A DNA stretch of 42,120 bases from Burkholderiales bacterium. Lineage in GTDB: Bacteria > Pseudomonadota > Gammaproteobacteria > Burkholderiales > Casimicrobiaceae. Below, one piece after another: positions 1 through 9,438 of the stretch; the stretch's first letter is position 1, and each line of letters starts with the position of its first letter. The notes beneath the pieces were generated by a model. The model was not told where the DNA came from and made no database searches. It was given only the letters and a program-made list of their open reading frames with translations. The position numbers and the translations under genes are program-made. The stretch lies in the NCBI GenBank assembly GCA_031270015.1, contig JAISYH010000056.1, positions 1 to 42,120 of the forward strand, written 5' to 3'.

Positions 1-38
1 GTACCGTGTCATATTATCTCTTGACATATCGTGGTGAT

Positions 39-59
39 TGGGGGCACAATTGGGGGCAC
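39..59 (+). repeat. Two tandem 9-bp repeats before an integrase remnant
   Basis: TGGGGGCAC occurs at 39-47 and again at 51-59, 12 bp apart (about one helical turn). A short inverted match, CCCCCAA, lies at 84-90. Tyrosine integrases bind arm-type repeats close to their own gene, so these may be arm sites left from the element whose integrase fragment follows. The attachment core itself was not identified. Confidence 0.4.
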
Positions 60-90
60 CAAACCCAGTGAGTCCCTTAAGAGCCCCCAA

Positions 91-324
91 ATGAGCAGAG
101 TTTCCACTGCTGGCAAGCCCAAGCTCAAGGCTGCATTACGCGGCGTGTTGACTGACGTGGTAATCAGACAGGCAAAACCGGCTGAGAAGCCCTACAAGTT
201 AAGTGATGGGGGCGGCATGTTCCTTCTAATCAACCCCTATGGTTCTAAGTACTGGCGGCCGAAATATCGAATTGAGGAAGTAGAAAAGCTGCTATCCCGT
301 GGCGTGACTCTTAAATCAGCTTGA
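91..324 (+). pseudogene. Truncated phage/island integrase, N-terminal fragment
   Basis: The frame from ATG 91 encodes 77 residues. Its middle (LTDVVIRQAKPAEKPYKLSD, then GGGMFLLINPYGSKYW) matches the N-terminal arm-DNA-binding domain (DUF4102 type) of P4-like tyrosine integrases. After about residue 60 the similarity fades and a stop follows at 322. The core-binding and catalytic domains (Arg, His, Tyr residues) are missing from the downstream DNA, which is occupied by an opposing phosphofructokinase gene. It is therefore a remnant of a roughly 400-residue protein. A further in-frame GTG lies at 31, but the recognisable domain needs neither start. It marks the edge of a former or partly deleted element; anything further left lies outside the window. 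Confidence 0.7.
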
Positions 325-417
325 AAGCGGCTGGTCTCGGTTTTTTCACGAGAATTCCTCTTTGGATGAGTGGCGGCACGCCCGCGCCCGATACAGAGTG
401 CGCCGCTTGGAATTTGT

Positions 418-1680
418 TTAAATCGCAAAATCCATATCCAATTTCTTGGGCAACGGTATGTTTTTCAGTCGCACATATTGCGGCACGCCATTTTTAAACG
501 GCGGCGGAGTTTCGCCGCGAATCAGCGGCGTGAGATAGGCGCGCGCTTTGTCGGTGATGCCGAAACCATCGCGCGTGATATAAGTTTTGGGCAACATTTT
601 TTCGTGATTAGCGATTTTTGCCAGTGGCGCGGCTTTGATCTTCCAGCGGTACGGCACATCGGATGTACGGATGATCGCGGGCATTATGGCGTTGTGTCCG
701 CCAAGCGCGAATTGCACCGCCGCTTTGCCGACGGCGTAGGATTGTTCGAGGTCGGTTTTCGACGCGATGTGTCTCGCCGCGCGTTGCAAATAATCGGCGA
801 CCGCCCAATGGTATTTGTAATTGAGTTTCTCGCGGATCAGTTGCGCGATTTGCGGTCCGATACCGCCGAGTTGCGCATGACCGAACGCATCGCGTGTTCC
901 TGTTTCCGCCATTAGTTTTCCCGAAGCATCGCGCAAACCTTCGGAGACGCCGATGCAGCAATATCCGAAACGTTCGGTTTTCTCGCGTACGGCGCGCAAA
1001 AACTTCGCCTCATCGAAAACGACTTCGGGAAACAGCAATAATAAAGGTATCGGCGTTTTTTTGTCTTCGGCGAGTCCGACCGCCGCCGTGATCCAACCAG
1101 CGTGGCGTCCCATCACTTCCATTACAAAGATTTTGGTGGACGTTTTCGCCATCGACGCCACATCGAACGCCGCTTCACGCATCGAGGTAGCGACGTATTT
1201 AGCAACCGAACCGAAACCCGGGCAATTATCGGTCAATACCAGATCGTTATCGACGGTCTTTGGAATATGAATCGCCTGCAACGGGTAGTTGAGCCTGTCG
1301 GCGATTTGTGAAACTTTCAAGCAGGTATCGGCGGAATCGTTGCCGCCGTTATAGAAAAAATAGCCGATGTCGTGAGCGCGGAATACGTCGATCAACCGCT
1401 CGTATTGCGCGCGCGACTCCGCCAATCCTTTGAGTTTATATCGGCACGAACCGAACGCGCCGGACGGTGTATGTTTCAATGCGGCAATCGCGGTGGCGCT
1501 GTCGCGTCCGGTGTCGATCAAATCTTCAGTCAGCGCGCCGATAATACCGTTGCGTCCGGCGATCACTTTACCGATTTTATCTTGATGTTTACGCGCGGTC
1601 TCGATCACGCCGGCGGCGCTGGCGTTGATGACGGCGGTCACGCCGCCGGATTGCGCGTAAAAAGCGTTGCGTTTTTTCAT
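418..1680 (-). CDS. pfp: Pyrophosphate-dependent 6-phosphofructokinase
   Basis: This 420-residue cytoplasmic enzyme phosphorylates fructose 6-phosphate, probably using PPi and reversibly, in glycolysis/gluconeogenesis. Visible motifs are the N-terminal QSGGVTAVINAS loop (residues 10-21), GGNDSADT (112-119), PKTVDND (140-146) with the catalytic Asp pair, and MGRHAGW (190-196). In ATP enzymes the second motif reads GGDGS; an Asp in place of the second Gly, together with PKT rather than PGT, marks the PPi-using group. The Mg-binding Asp of that motif is Asn here. It is the last gene of the minus-strand run, 60 bp after the glycosyltransferase. A GGAAA ribosome-binding sequence precedes ATG 1680. 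Cofactor choice is inferred from motifs. Confidence 0.88.
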   Translation of the reverse strand: MKKRNAFYAQSGGVTAVINASAAGVIETARKHQDKIGKVIAGRNGIIGALTEDLIDTGRDSATAIAALKHTPSGAFGSCRYKLKGLAESRAQYERLIDVFRAHDIGYFFYNGGNDSADTCLKVSQIADRLNYPLQAIHIPKTVDNDLVLTDNCPGFGSVAKYVATSMREAAFDVASMAKTSTKIFVMEVMGRHAGWITAAVGLAEDKKTPIPLLLLFPEVVFDEAKFLRAVREKTERFGYCCIGVSEGLRDASGKLMAETGTRDAFGHAQLGGIGPQIAQLIREKLNYKYHWAVADYLQRAARHIASKTDLEQSYAVGKAAVQFALGGHNAIMPAIIRTSDVPYRWKIKAAPLAKIANHEKMLPKTYITRDGFGITDKARAYLTPLIRGETPPPFKNGVPQYVRLKNIPLPKKLDMDFAI

Positions 1681-1740
1681 GAGTTTTCCAAACCAATCAA
1701 GTCAATATCAGATCGCTGTGGCACGAAAGCAAAACCACGA

Positions 1741-2817
1741 TTAAACGGCGGTGTCGTGCAACGAAGCGCGGTTGATTTGTCCGAGCAAGCGCAGCGCGGG
1801 CGCGTAATCCGGTTGCGCCGCCAACGCGCGTTCGACAAGTGAACGCGCTTCGGTGCGCGCGCCTTGATCGAGCAACAATTGTGCGAGGTTACAGCAGAAC
1901 GCCGGATCATAAGGGCGGATTTGTGTCGCCAGCGTTTGCGTCGCCAGCGCCGTATCATGGTCACCGCGCATTCGTTCGATCATGGCGCGCATATTGAGCG
2001 CCCACGGATCGTTGAAACTGATCGCGAGCGTTTCGTCGATTTTTTCCAGCGCTTGCGAAAACCGTTGTTGCTGTATTGCTGCTGCCGCTTCTTGCAACAG
2101 AGGTTCGGCGCGCGCTGTCAACGCTTCGCTGGCGGCGCGCCATTTATCGTACACGATATCACGGAAACGGACGAAGCGATCGGGATCGTGGTTTCTGCCG
2201 CCAACCGTGCCGGACGAACCGTTATCGACATACCAGAGAAAGGTTTGCAGCGGCTCGAAATAAAACGGCGTGTATTGCGCGCATTGCAAAAAGAAATCCC
2301 AATCTTCGTGAATGTCGAGCGCGGCATCGAAAAGGCAACCGGAGGCGATCATCTGTTTTGAGATAAGCGCGCTCGACAAATGAATAAAATTGCGTGAATA
2401 AAGCTCGGCGAGCGCCGCAGGTTGCCCATAGATTTCGCGTTGTCCGTCGGTAAACACGGCTTGCGCCAGCGAATGAACGACTTTCGCGTCATTGGCGCGT
2501 GTGGTCGCGTCGATCAAACCGGCGATATGTTCGGGAAGAAATTCGTCGTCGTCGTCGAGAAAAGTCAACCACGCGCCGCTTGCTTCTTGAACGCCAAGGT
2601 TGGCGGCGAGCGGACGAGAGAGCGGCGTATCGGGAACGATGAAACGCAACGGAAACACACCGATGGTCTCCGGTTGTGGCGGATGCGCTTTACCGTTCGC
2701 GGCGACCAGCAGTACCTCGATATTGGGATAAGTCTGCGCCGCCAGCGATGCCAACGCCGTAGAAAGTCCAGGACGCGCCATACTACGGACGATTACGGAA
2801 ACGCACGGCGTAGACAT
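1741..2817 (-). CDS. Family 2 glycosyltransferase with C-terminal TPR repeats
   Basis: This protein has 358 residues. Residues 5-115 form a GT-A fold: SVIVRSMARPGL at the start, then a conserved middle ending in FLDDDDEFLPEH, where the acidic cluster would bind the metal and nucleotide sugar. A segment with HEDWDFFLQC follows, as in many GT2 proteins acting on cell-surface glycans. Residues from about 245 to 350 look like two or three TPR units (WALNMRAMIERMRGD, then CCNLAQLLLDQG, then ALRLLGQI), suggesting protein contacts. No signal peptide or membrane segment is seen. It lies 10 bp after adk with AAGGAAAG before ATG 2817, so it is co-transcribed. Donor and acceptor cannot be told from sequence. 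Confidence 0.82.
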   Translation of the reverse strand: MSTPCVSVIVRSMARPGLSTALASLAAQTYPNIEVLLVAANGKAHPPQPETIGVFPLRFIVPDTPLSRPLAANLGVQEASGAWLTFLDDDDEFLPEHIAGLIDATTRANDAKVVHSLAQAVFTDGQREIYGQPAALAELYSRNFIHLSSALISKQMIASGCLFDAALDIHEDWDFFLQCAQYTPFYFEPLQTFLWYVDNGSSGTVGGRNHDPDRFVRFRDIVYDKWRAASEALTARAEPLLQEAAAAIQQQRFSQALEKIDETLAISFNDPWALNMRAMIERMRGDHDTALATQTLATQIRPYDPAFCCNLAQLLLDQGARTEARSLVERALAAQPDYAPALRLLGQINRASLHDTAV

Positions 2818-2827
2818 CGTTCTTTCC

Positions 2828-4361
<1,534 letters not shown>

Positions 4362-4365
4362 GCGT

Positions 4366-4602
4366 TTAATCCGGTTGAAAATGATGCCGCGCCGGATCTT
4401 GCGTCGCCGCGAGATCGTTGTCGTTCAATTTGCGCGCTTCATCCTCAAGCATCACTGGGACGCCGTCGCGTATTGGATAGGCGAGTTTCGCGCCGCGCGA
4501 AATGAGTTCACTCCGCGTCGCGTCGTAAATGAGCCGTCCGCGCGTGACCGGACAAACAAGCAGTTCTAAAAGTTTGGAATCAATTGGCGGGTTGGGCTGC
4601 AC
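4366..4602 (-). CDS. ycaR: Trm112/YcaR family small protein
   Basis: This protein has 78 residues and matches the Trm112-like (UPF0434) family: [17 protein letters not shown], then [16 protein letters not shown], typical of small proteins between lpxK and kdsB. Most relatives carry Cys pairs that bind zinc; only one Cys (in LVCPV) remains here, so zinc binding is doubtful. I chose GTG 4602 because GAGGAGA lies 7 nt upstream; an earlier in-frame TTG (4617) would overlap that ribosome-binding sequence. The start lies inside the end of lpxK, so the reading frames overlap by 23 bp. The exact role is unknown; eukaryotic Trm112 activates methyltransferases. Confidence 0.88.
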   Translation of the reverse strand: MQPNPPIDSKLLELLVCPVTRGRLIYDATRSELISRGAKLAYPIRDGVPVMLEDEARKLNDNDLAATQDPARHHFQPD

Positions 4603-5623
4603 GCAGTTTCTCCTCAATCAAATCAAGCAACGGATCGGGAATCTGGCTGATCATCGCAAGATACCAGCAGCGATCGTCGGCAAAGACACGGCATTTCACA
4701 GCGTCTTTTTCGGTCATGATGATCCAGCGGGCTTCGGGAATCGCCAAATCAGCCGCAGTGTACGGGAAATGGTCGGCGAACGAATGACTCGTCGCGTGAA
4801 TGCCGAGTTTTTTCAGCATGGTGAAAAAACGTTCTGGATGACCGATGCCAGCGATAGCGTGGATGTCTTTTTCGCGCGCCAACGAAGCAGGTTCGCGAGT
4901 GGTCTTGGGATCGTTGGTTTTTCGCAAAGCATCTTCTTTCAATATTTGTCGAAACAGCGGCGCGTTGGTGTTGAGCGACGGTAACGGCGAGGCGTCATCT
5001 AAGGAGGTCACTACGACCGCGGAAACTTGCGCCAACCGCGACGCACGCTCGCGCAATGGTCCGGACGGCAAACACAAACGATTGCCGAGTTGCCGCACGC
5101 CGTCGAGAACGGCAATCTCAGCGACGCGCGACAGCCGATAATGCTGTAAGCCATCGTCGGCGACGATCACGTTGACCTCAGGATAATCGCGCGTCAACCG
5201 TTCGCCCGCTTCCACGCGGTCGGTACCAACGGACATTGGCACGCCGACCCGCGCGATTTGCACGGCTTCGTCACCGACCTCGGATGGATCGCTGTCTTCA
5301 GTGACGAGTAGGGTATCGCCGCGTTTGCTCGCTTTTCCGCCATAACCGCGACTGATGACACCCGGCGTGAAACCACGCTCGCGCAGCGCGTGAACCAGCG
5401 CGATGACGAACGGCGTTTTGCCGGTGCCACCGACAGTGATGTTACCGACGACGATCACCGGTACGGACAGCGGATGAATTTTCAGAAAACCATGTCGGTA
5501 CAACGACGCGCGAATTTCGACGACGACGGCGTATAAAATCGTCAATGGCAGCAGAACGATCGCCAGCCATGTCGCGTCGCGTCGATACCAGCTATCGAGG
5601 AAAGCACGCGCGATCTTCGTCAT
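4580..5623 (-). CDS. lpxK: Tetraacyldisaccharide 4'-kinase
   Basis: This 347-residue inner-membrane kinase adds the 4'-phosphate to the lipid A disaccharide. One N-terminal membrane segment (about residues 18-38, starting [18 protein letters not shown]) is followed by the Walker A sequence [12 protein letters not shown] (60-71) and the family motif [11 protein letters not shown] chose ATG 5623 because GGTGA precedes it by 5-9 nt; a GTG at 5632 overlaps the exbD stop (GTGA) and would add three residues. The 3' end overlaps ycaR. It lies directly after exbD, the usual betaproteobacterial arrangement. Confidence 0.95.
   Translation of the reverse strand: MTKIARAFLDSWYRRDATWLAIVLLPLTILYAVVVEIRASLYRHGFLKIHPLSVPVIVVGNITVGGTGKTPFVIALVHALRERGFTPGVISRGYGGKASKRGDTLLVTEDSDPSEVGDEAVQIARVGVPMSVGTDRVEAGERLTRDYPEVNVIVADDGLQHYRLSRVAEIAVLDGVRQLGNRLCLPSGPLRERASRLAQVSAVVVTSLDDASPLPSLNTNAPLFRQILKEDALRKTNDPKTTREPASLAREKDIHAIAGIGHPERFFTMLKKLGIHATSHSFADHFPYTAADLAIPEARWIIMTEKDAVKCRVFADDRCWYLAMISQIPDPLLDLIEEKLRAAQPAN
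4609..4615 (-). promoter_or_regulatory. Ribosome-binding site deciding the ycaR start
   Basis: GAGGAGA on the minus strand lies 6-7 nt before GTG 4602 and inside the lpxK reading frame. It supports the GTG start over an upstream TTG. Confidence 0.6.
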
Positions 5624-5628
5624 ACAGG

Positions 5629-6051
5629 TCACCGGGGAATCGGTTCGTTGGTTGCGAAAGTGAGATGCGCGATATTAGCAAAACGCGCCGCTTCCATCAC
5701 CCGAATCACCGATTGATGGGTGGCGCTGGCGTCGGCGTTGATAACGACGATCGGATCGGGTGTATCGCCAGCGGCATCACGCAATAATTGCGCGAAATCT
5801 TCAGCGGTCGAAAAACGAAAGATCTGCCCGTTCACGACGTAATTGCCCTCGGAATCGACGCCGACATTGATTTCTTGGATGCGGTTTTCGACTTGTTTGG
5901 CGCTGGCTTCGGGCAAAGTAATTTGCAACTCTCGGATACGCTGATAGGTTGTCGATACCATCAGGAAAATCAAAATCACCAACAAGACGTCGATCAACGG
6001 GATAAAGTTGATTTCAGGTTCATTGGGGACTCGGTAACCGCGTAAATTCAT
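5629..6051 (-). CDS. exbD: ExbD/TolR family biopolymer transport protein
   Basis: This 140-residue inner-membrane protein has a short cytoplasmic N-terminus, one membrane helix (about residues 15-37) beginning NFIPLIDVLLVILIFLMV, and a periplasmic domain. The Asp in PLIDVLL is the conserved proton-path residue. With ExbB it couples proton flow to TonB-dependent transport or a related envelope task. I chose ATG 6051, preceded by AGGTTGCTC; an in-frame TTG at 6066 is less likely. It follows exbB by 15 bp and no tonB is adjacent. ExbD and TolR are hard to separate by sequence; the lpxK neighbourhood favours the ExbD-like class. Confidence 0.92.
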   Translation of the reverse strand: MNLRGYRVPNEPEINFIPLIDVLLVILIFLMVSTTYQRIRELQITLPEASAKQVENRIQEINVGVDSEGNYVVNGQIFRFSTAEDFAQLLRDAAGDTPDPIVVINADASATHQSVIRVMEAARFANIAHLTFATNEPIPR

Positions 6052-6066
6052 GAGCAACCTGCGCAA

Positions 6067-6672
6067 TCAACGGGGACTATGATGCACGGCATCCACCAGC
6101 CGGATCGCCTCGCGCTCCATTTCGACGATGTACGATTCGACCAACGCGCGAAAGTGGCGGTAGAAAATCATGCACGGAATCGCGATCATCAGACCGAGCG
6201 CGGTGTTGTAAAGCGCTACCGAAATGCCGTGCGCCAATTGCGTCGGGTTCGTTCCGGCGGCGGTAGTCGAAGCGAAAATTTCGATCATGCCGACGACTGT
6301 ACCGAAAAGTCCCAACAATGGCGACATTGCCGCAATCGTTCCTAGCGTGGTTAAAAACCGATCGAGCCGGTGGGTGACGACTCGTCCAACTTCTTCGATC
6401 GCTTCTTTCATCACCACGCGCGGCGCTTGCGCGTTTGCCAAACCAGCGGCAATGATCTGCCCCAATGGACCGCGCTGCGCGGTTTTAGTCAGAAGTTCAG
6501 TACTCAATCCTTTTTGGCGAAATTCGGCGAGCACTTCATCGACCAGTCCTTTGGGAATGATCGCTGAACGGCGCAACGCCCAGAAACGCTCTATGATGAT
6601 CGGTATGGCGACCACTGATGCAAAAATCAAAAACCAAATCGGCCAGCCAGCCGCTTGAATGATATCCCACAC
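6067..6672 (-). CDS. exbB: MotA/TolQ/ExbB family proton channel protein
   Basis: This 201-residue protein has three predicted membrane helices: residues 10-28, about 112-135 (TLGTIAAMSPLLGLFGTVVGMI) and about 150-172. The segment from LGTIAAMSPLLGLFGTVVG to the Thr/Pro/Gly-rich third helix is the family signature. It forms the pentameric channel that pairs with ExbD. The start is GTG 6672 with AGGAGA 6 nt upstream. It begins 76 bp after spoT, and a TATAAT -10 element in that gap suggests its own promoter. Confidence 0.94.
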   Translation of the reverse strand: MWDIIQAAGWPIWFLIFASVVAIPIIIERFWALRRSAIIPKGLVDEVLAEFRQKGLSTELLTKTAQRGPLGQIIAAGLANAQAPRVVMKEAIEEVGRVVTHRLDRFLTTLGTIAAMSPLLGLFGTVVGMIEIFASTTAAGTNPTQLAHGISVALYNTALGLMIAIPCMIFYRHFRALVESYIVEMEREAIRLVDAVHHSPR

Positions 6673-6678
6673 AAAGTT

Positions 6679-6684
6679 TCTCCT
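6679..6684 (-). promoter_or_regulatory. Ribosome-binding site for the exbB GTG start
   Basis: AGGAGA on the minus strand ends 6 nt before GTG 6672. It is the strongest Shine-Dalgarno match in the gap and fixes the non-ATG start. Confidence 0.6.
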
Positions 6685-6740
6685 ACAATCGCAGCGCTTC
6701 GCAACGCGGTTTGATTAAACGTGATTACAGCAGGAATAGA

Positions 6741-6746
6741 TTATAC
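6741..6746 (-). promoter_or_regulatory. Possible -10 element for exbB-exbD-lpxK
   Basis: A perfect TATAAT on the minus strand lies about 70 bp before the exbB start, just after the spoT stop. No good -35 hexamer is seen at 16-18 bp, so promoter function is only plausible. Confidence 0.35.
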
Positions 6747-6748
6747 CG

Positions 6749-8893
6749 TTAAGCTGTTTTTCGTGCGCGTTGCACTTTTTTGACGCCAGCAACACGCCGC
6801 AATCCGCGCAGGATTTCCGCCAGTTGTTGGCGATTACGGACATCGAGCAAAAATCCCATCGTTATCGGTTCTTGCGGGCTGGAACGATCCAGCCATAACT
6901 GCGCGATATTGGTATCGGTTTTGGCGATGACCGATGTCAAGTCGGCAAGTAACCCGTGTCGATCTTTCGCCCACAACAGAATTTCGCTTGCATACAAAGC
7001 CTGGGCTTCAGCGGGCCAGGCGACATCGATCAATTCGTGTTGCTCCGGCGCCCGTTCTTTTAAAACGGCGCAATCGCGGATATGGACTTCCAAACCAAGT
7101 CCGGAACGCATCCAGCCGATGATCGGGTCGCGCGGAAGAGGATGGCAACAAGCCGCGTAACGGAGCAGTGTATTTTGTCCGTCAGGTAACTTAAGATTTT
7201 TCTGCTGAGTATTTTTTCCCACTTTTCTGGTCGTTTTGGTGAGCTTATCGACCAGCGTTTGGGCGACGGTGAACGGCAGGATTTTGCCGCGTCCGATCTC
7301 TACATAAAGATCGTCCAGAGTTTTGGCGGAATAATTTTCCGCGAGCGCTTGCCAAAGATCAGGCGCGACGTTGTCCGGCTTGATTTTGAAAATCGAAAAT
7401 GAATGATGCAATAAACGTTCACCAAGCGCTTCGGCTTCGTCTTTTTGTTGGTTTTTGAGAAAATTACGGATTGCCGAACGCGCGCGTCCAGTAACGACAA
7501 AAGAAAGCCAGGTGGGTGTAGGCGACGTTTCGGGGTTGGTGATGATCTCGACCTGACTGCCGTTGCGTAACACGGTACGCATCGGCATTGCTTCATGATT
7601 GACGCGCGCGCCGGCGCAATGGTGACCGATATCGGTATGCACTGCGTACGCAAAATCAAGTACGGTGGCGCCAAGCGGCAGCGTAAAAATCTTGCCTTTG
7701 GGCGTGAACACATAAATTTCTTCGGGAAACAAATCGCGCTTGATGTTATCGACGAACTCAATCGAATCCGCTTCCAGCGGCATTTCAAGCAGTCCTTTAA
7801 GCCATTGTCGCGTGTTTTGTTGCGTTTCGACGAGATTGGCAAAGTCGCTTGCCGAGCGGTACATCCAATACGCGGCGATACCCGCGTCGGCGACGAGATT
7901 CATGTCGTGCGTACGAATCTGAACGTCGATGGGCATACTGCCGGGACCGAACAAAGTCGTGTGCAAAGACTGATAGCCGTTAGCTTTCGGAATGGCGATG
8001 TAGTCTTTGAAGCGTCCAGGGATTGGTTTCAACGCTTCATGCAGCACGCCTAACGCCGCATAGCAATGTTCGCGCGTATCGACAATGATGCGAATTCCGT
8101 AGGACTCCATGACTTGTGCGAAAGGAATGCGCTTTTCCCGCATCTTGCTGTAAGTGGAATACGGCGTGCGTTCGCGTCCGCTGACTTCGGCTTTCAATTC
8201 GTGACGTTGCAGGCGATCCTGCAATAATGCGATTACGTTATCGACGGTTTCGCGTCGCGCGTGGCGCACATTCTCAATAGCTTGTTCGATGACGCGATGG
8301 CGGGCGGGACGCAGATTTTGAAACGACAAATCAAGCAATCCCTGCCGCAGCGCGTACAAGCCGAGGCGGTACGCGAGCGGAACATAAATATCGTAAGTTT
8401 CGCGGGCGATACGTTGCCGTTTGTCGAGGCGTATCGATTCCAGTGTTTGCATATTATGAAAACGATCGGCGAGTTTTATGAGGATCACGCGCACATCGCG
8501 CGCCATCGCCAGTAACATTTTGCGGAAATTTTCTGCCTGCGCTTCTTTGTACGACGAAAATTCGAGTTTGTCGAGTTTCGATACCGCCGACACCAATTCG
8601 GCGACGACCGAACCGAATTCTTCGTTTAATTTTTCTTTTCTAGCGCCAGTATCTTCCAATACGTCGTGTAGAAGCGCGGCGGCGAGCGCTTGCGCGTCCA
8701 ATTGCCATCCTGCCAGTGTCGAAGCGACGGCGAGCGGATGCGTGATATAAGGATCGCCGGAAAGACGCCGTTGTCCTTCGTGCGCTTTTTCGGCGAAACG
8801 GAAAGCGCGCTCGACCAACGTGACGTCATCATCTGGTAAATATTGCCGCAAACTTTCAAAAAAATGGTTAACGGAAATGTCGAGGGGAGTCAT
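6749..8893 (-). CDS. spoT: Bifunctional (p)ppGpp synthetase/hydrolase
   Basis: This 714-residue cytosolic protein makes and degrades (p)ppGpp. Domains in order: HD hydrolase (about 15-190) with intact YITHPLAVA, LLHDVLED and KLADRFHNM motifs; synthetase (about 225-355) with RFKDYIAIPKANGYQSLHT and VQIRTHDMNLVADAGIAAYW; TGS (about 380-445); the conserved CCHPLPRDPIIGW segment near 590; and a C-terminal ACT domain (about 640-714) beginning LLWAKDRHGLLADLT. The intact hydrolase centre excludes a RelA-only role. I chose ATG 8893 (AGGTT just upstream) over an in-frame TTG at 8923. It follows rpoZ by 121 bp holding a long inverted repeat. Confidence 0.95.
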   Translation of the reverse strand: MTPLDISVNHFFESLRQYLPDDDVTLVERAFRFAEKAHEGQRRLSGDPYITHPLAVASTLAGWQLDAQALAAALLHDVLEDTGARKEKLNEEFGSVVAELVSAVSKLDKLEFSSYKEAQAENFRKMLLAMARDVRVILIKLADRFHNMQTLESIRLDKRQRIARETYDIYVPLAYRLGLYALRQGLLDLSFQNLRPARHRVIEQAIENVRHARRETVDNVIALLQDRLQRHELKAEVSGRERTPYSTYSKMREKRIPFAQVMESYGIRIIVDTREHCYAALGVLHEALKPIPGRFKDYIAIPKANGYQSLHTTLFGPGSMPIDVQIRTHDMNLVADAGIAAYWMYRSASDFANLVETQQNTRQWLKGLLEMPLEADSIEFVDNIKRDLFPEEIYVFTPKGKIFTLPLGATVLDFAYAVHTDIGHHCAGARVNHEAMPMRTVLRNGSQVEIITNPETSPTPTWLSFVVTGRARSAIRNFLKNQQKDEAEALGERLLHHSFSIFKIKPDNVAPDLWQALAENYSAKTLDDLYVEIGRGKILPFTVAQTLVDKLTKTTRKVGKNTQQKNLKLPDGQNTLLRYAACCHPLPRDPIIGWMRSGLGLEVHIRDCAVLKERAPEQHELIDVAWPAEAQALYASEILLWAKDRHGLLADLTSVIAKTDTNIAQLWLDRSSPQEPITMGFLLDVRNRQQLAEILRGLRRVAGVKKVQRARKTA

Positions 8894-8947
8894 AACCTGC
8901 GCTCTTGCAAGATGCGCCGGCAACGCGTTTTATTGATACGCCCGCGT

Positions 8948-8990
8948 TTTTGCGACGAAAATGAAACGCGGCAGTTTTTTCGTCGCAAAA
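8948..8990. repeat. 14-bp perfect inverted repeat between rpoZ and spoT
   Basis: TTTTGCGACGAAAA (8948-8961) pairs perfectly with TTTTCGTCGCAAAA (8977-8990) around a 15-nt loop. Neither strand has a U-run after the stem, so it is a poor intrinsic terminator. A processing signal, attenuator or protein-binding dyad within the gmk-rpoZ-spoT transcript is possible. Confidence 0.55.
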
Positions 8991-9014
8991 CGTCGGAACA
9001 CGGGCAAACGTCGG

Positions 9015-9434
9015 TCATTTTTCCTCTTCGGGTGGCAAAATTCCCTCGGTGGTTGTCAAAAACGGCAAGTCTTCCGCCGTCAGTGGCGCAGGCTCTGCCG
9101 GCGCAAATGTAAACGCCAATTCCGCGTTCTCTCTGGCAATGTCTCGCGCCGACAGGGTTTGTTCCGTTGTCGCGGTTTTGGCAAGCGGGTCGGGGTTGAA
9201 CAGCGTTTCTTCGTTCAGCGAAACACGGTTGGCGGTTTGCTTGTTCAACATTTCGATACCAACTTTACCCGTGGCGATTTCACGCAGAGCAATCACGGTT
9301 GGTTTGTCGCGCGTCGGGTCGATTAGCGGTTGCGCGCCGGTGGACAGCAAACGCGCGCGGTTCGACGCCGCCAGAGTCAGCTCAAAGCGATTCGGAATTT
9401 TGGTCAGACAATCTTCAATGGTAATACGAGCCAT
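9015..9434 (-). CDS. rpoZ: RNA polymerase omega subunit, C-terminally extended
   Basis: The first 66 residues are a standard omega: [26 protein letters not shown] and [17 protein letters not shown] are diagnostic. Omega binds the beta' subunit, helps core assembly and in proteobacteria forms part of a ppGpp site. Betaproteobacterial omegas are usually about 65-75 residues; this one has 139. The extra 70 or so residues (from about 68) are rich in Thr, Ala, Pro and acidic residues and end in PPEEEK, with no domain I recognise. I chose ATG 9434, with GAGGA upstream, because the family begins MARIT; earlier in-frame codons lie within gmk. The start is 4 bp past the gmk stop. Confidence 0.93.
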   Translation of the reverse strand: MARITIEDCLTKIPNRFELTLAASNRARLLSTGAQPLIDPTRDKPTVIALREIATGKVGIEMLNKQTANRVSLNEETLFNPDPLAKTATTEQTLSARDIARENAELAFTFAPAEPAPLTAEDLPFLTTTEGILPPEEEK

Positions 9435-9438
9435 AGTT

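Noticed and set aside
325-417. Terminator after pfp (imperfect GCGGCAC / GTGCGCCGC pairing)
   Set aside because: The pairing is interrupted and no T-run follows it on the minus strand.
370-915. Plus-strand open frame of 181 codons opposite the phosphofructokinase gene
   Set aside because: It is antisense to a clear enzyme gene, and its product (Arg/Phe-rich, no motifs) looks like a shadow frame.
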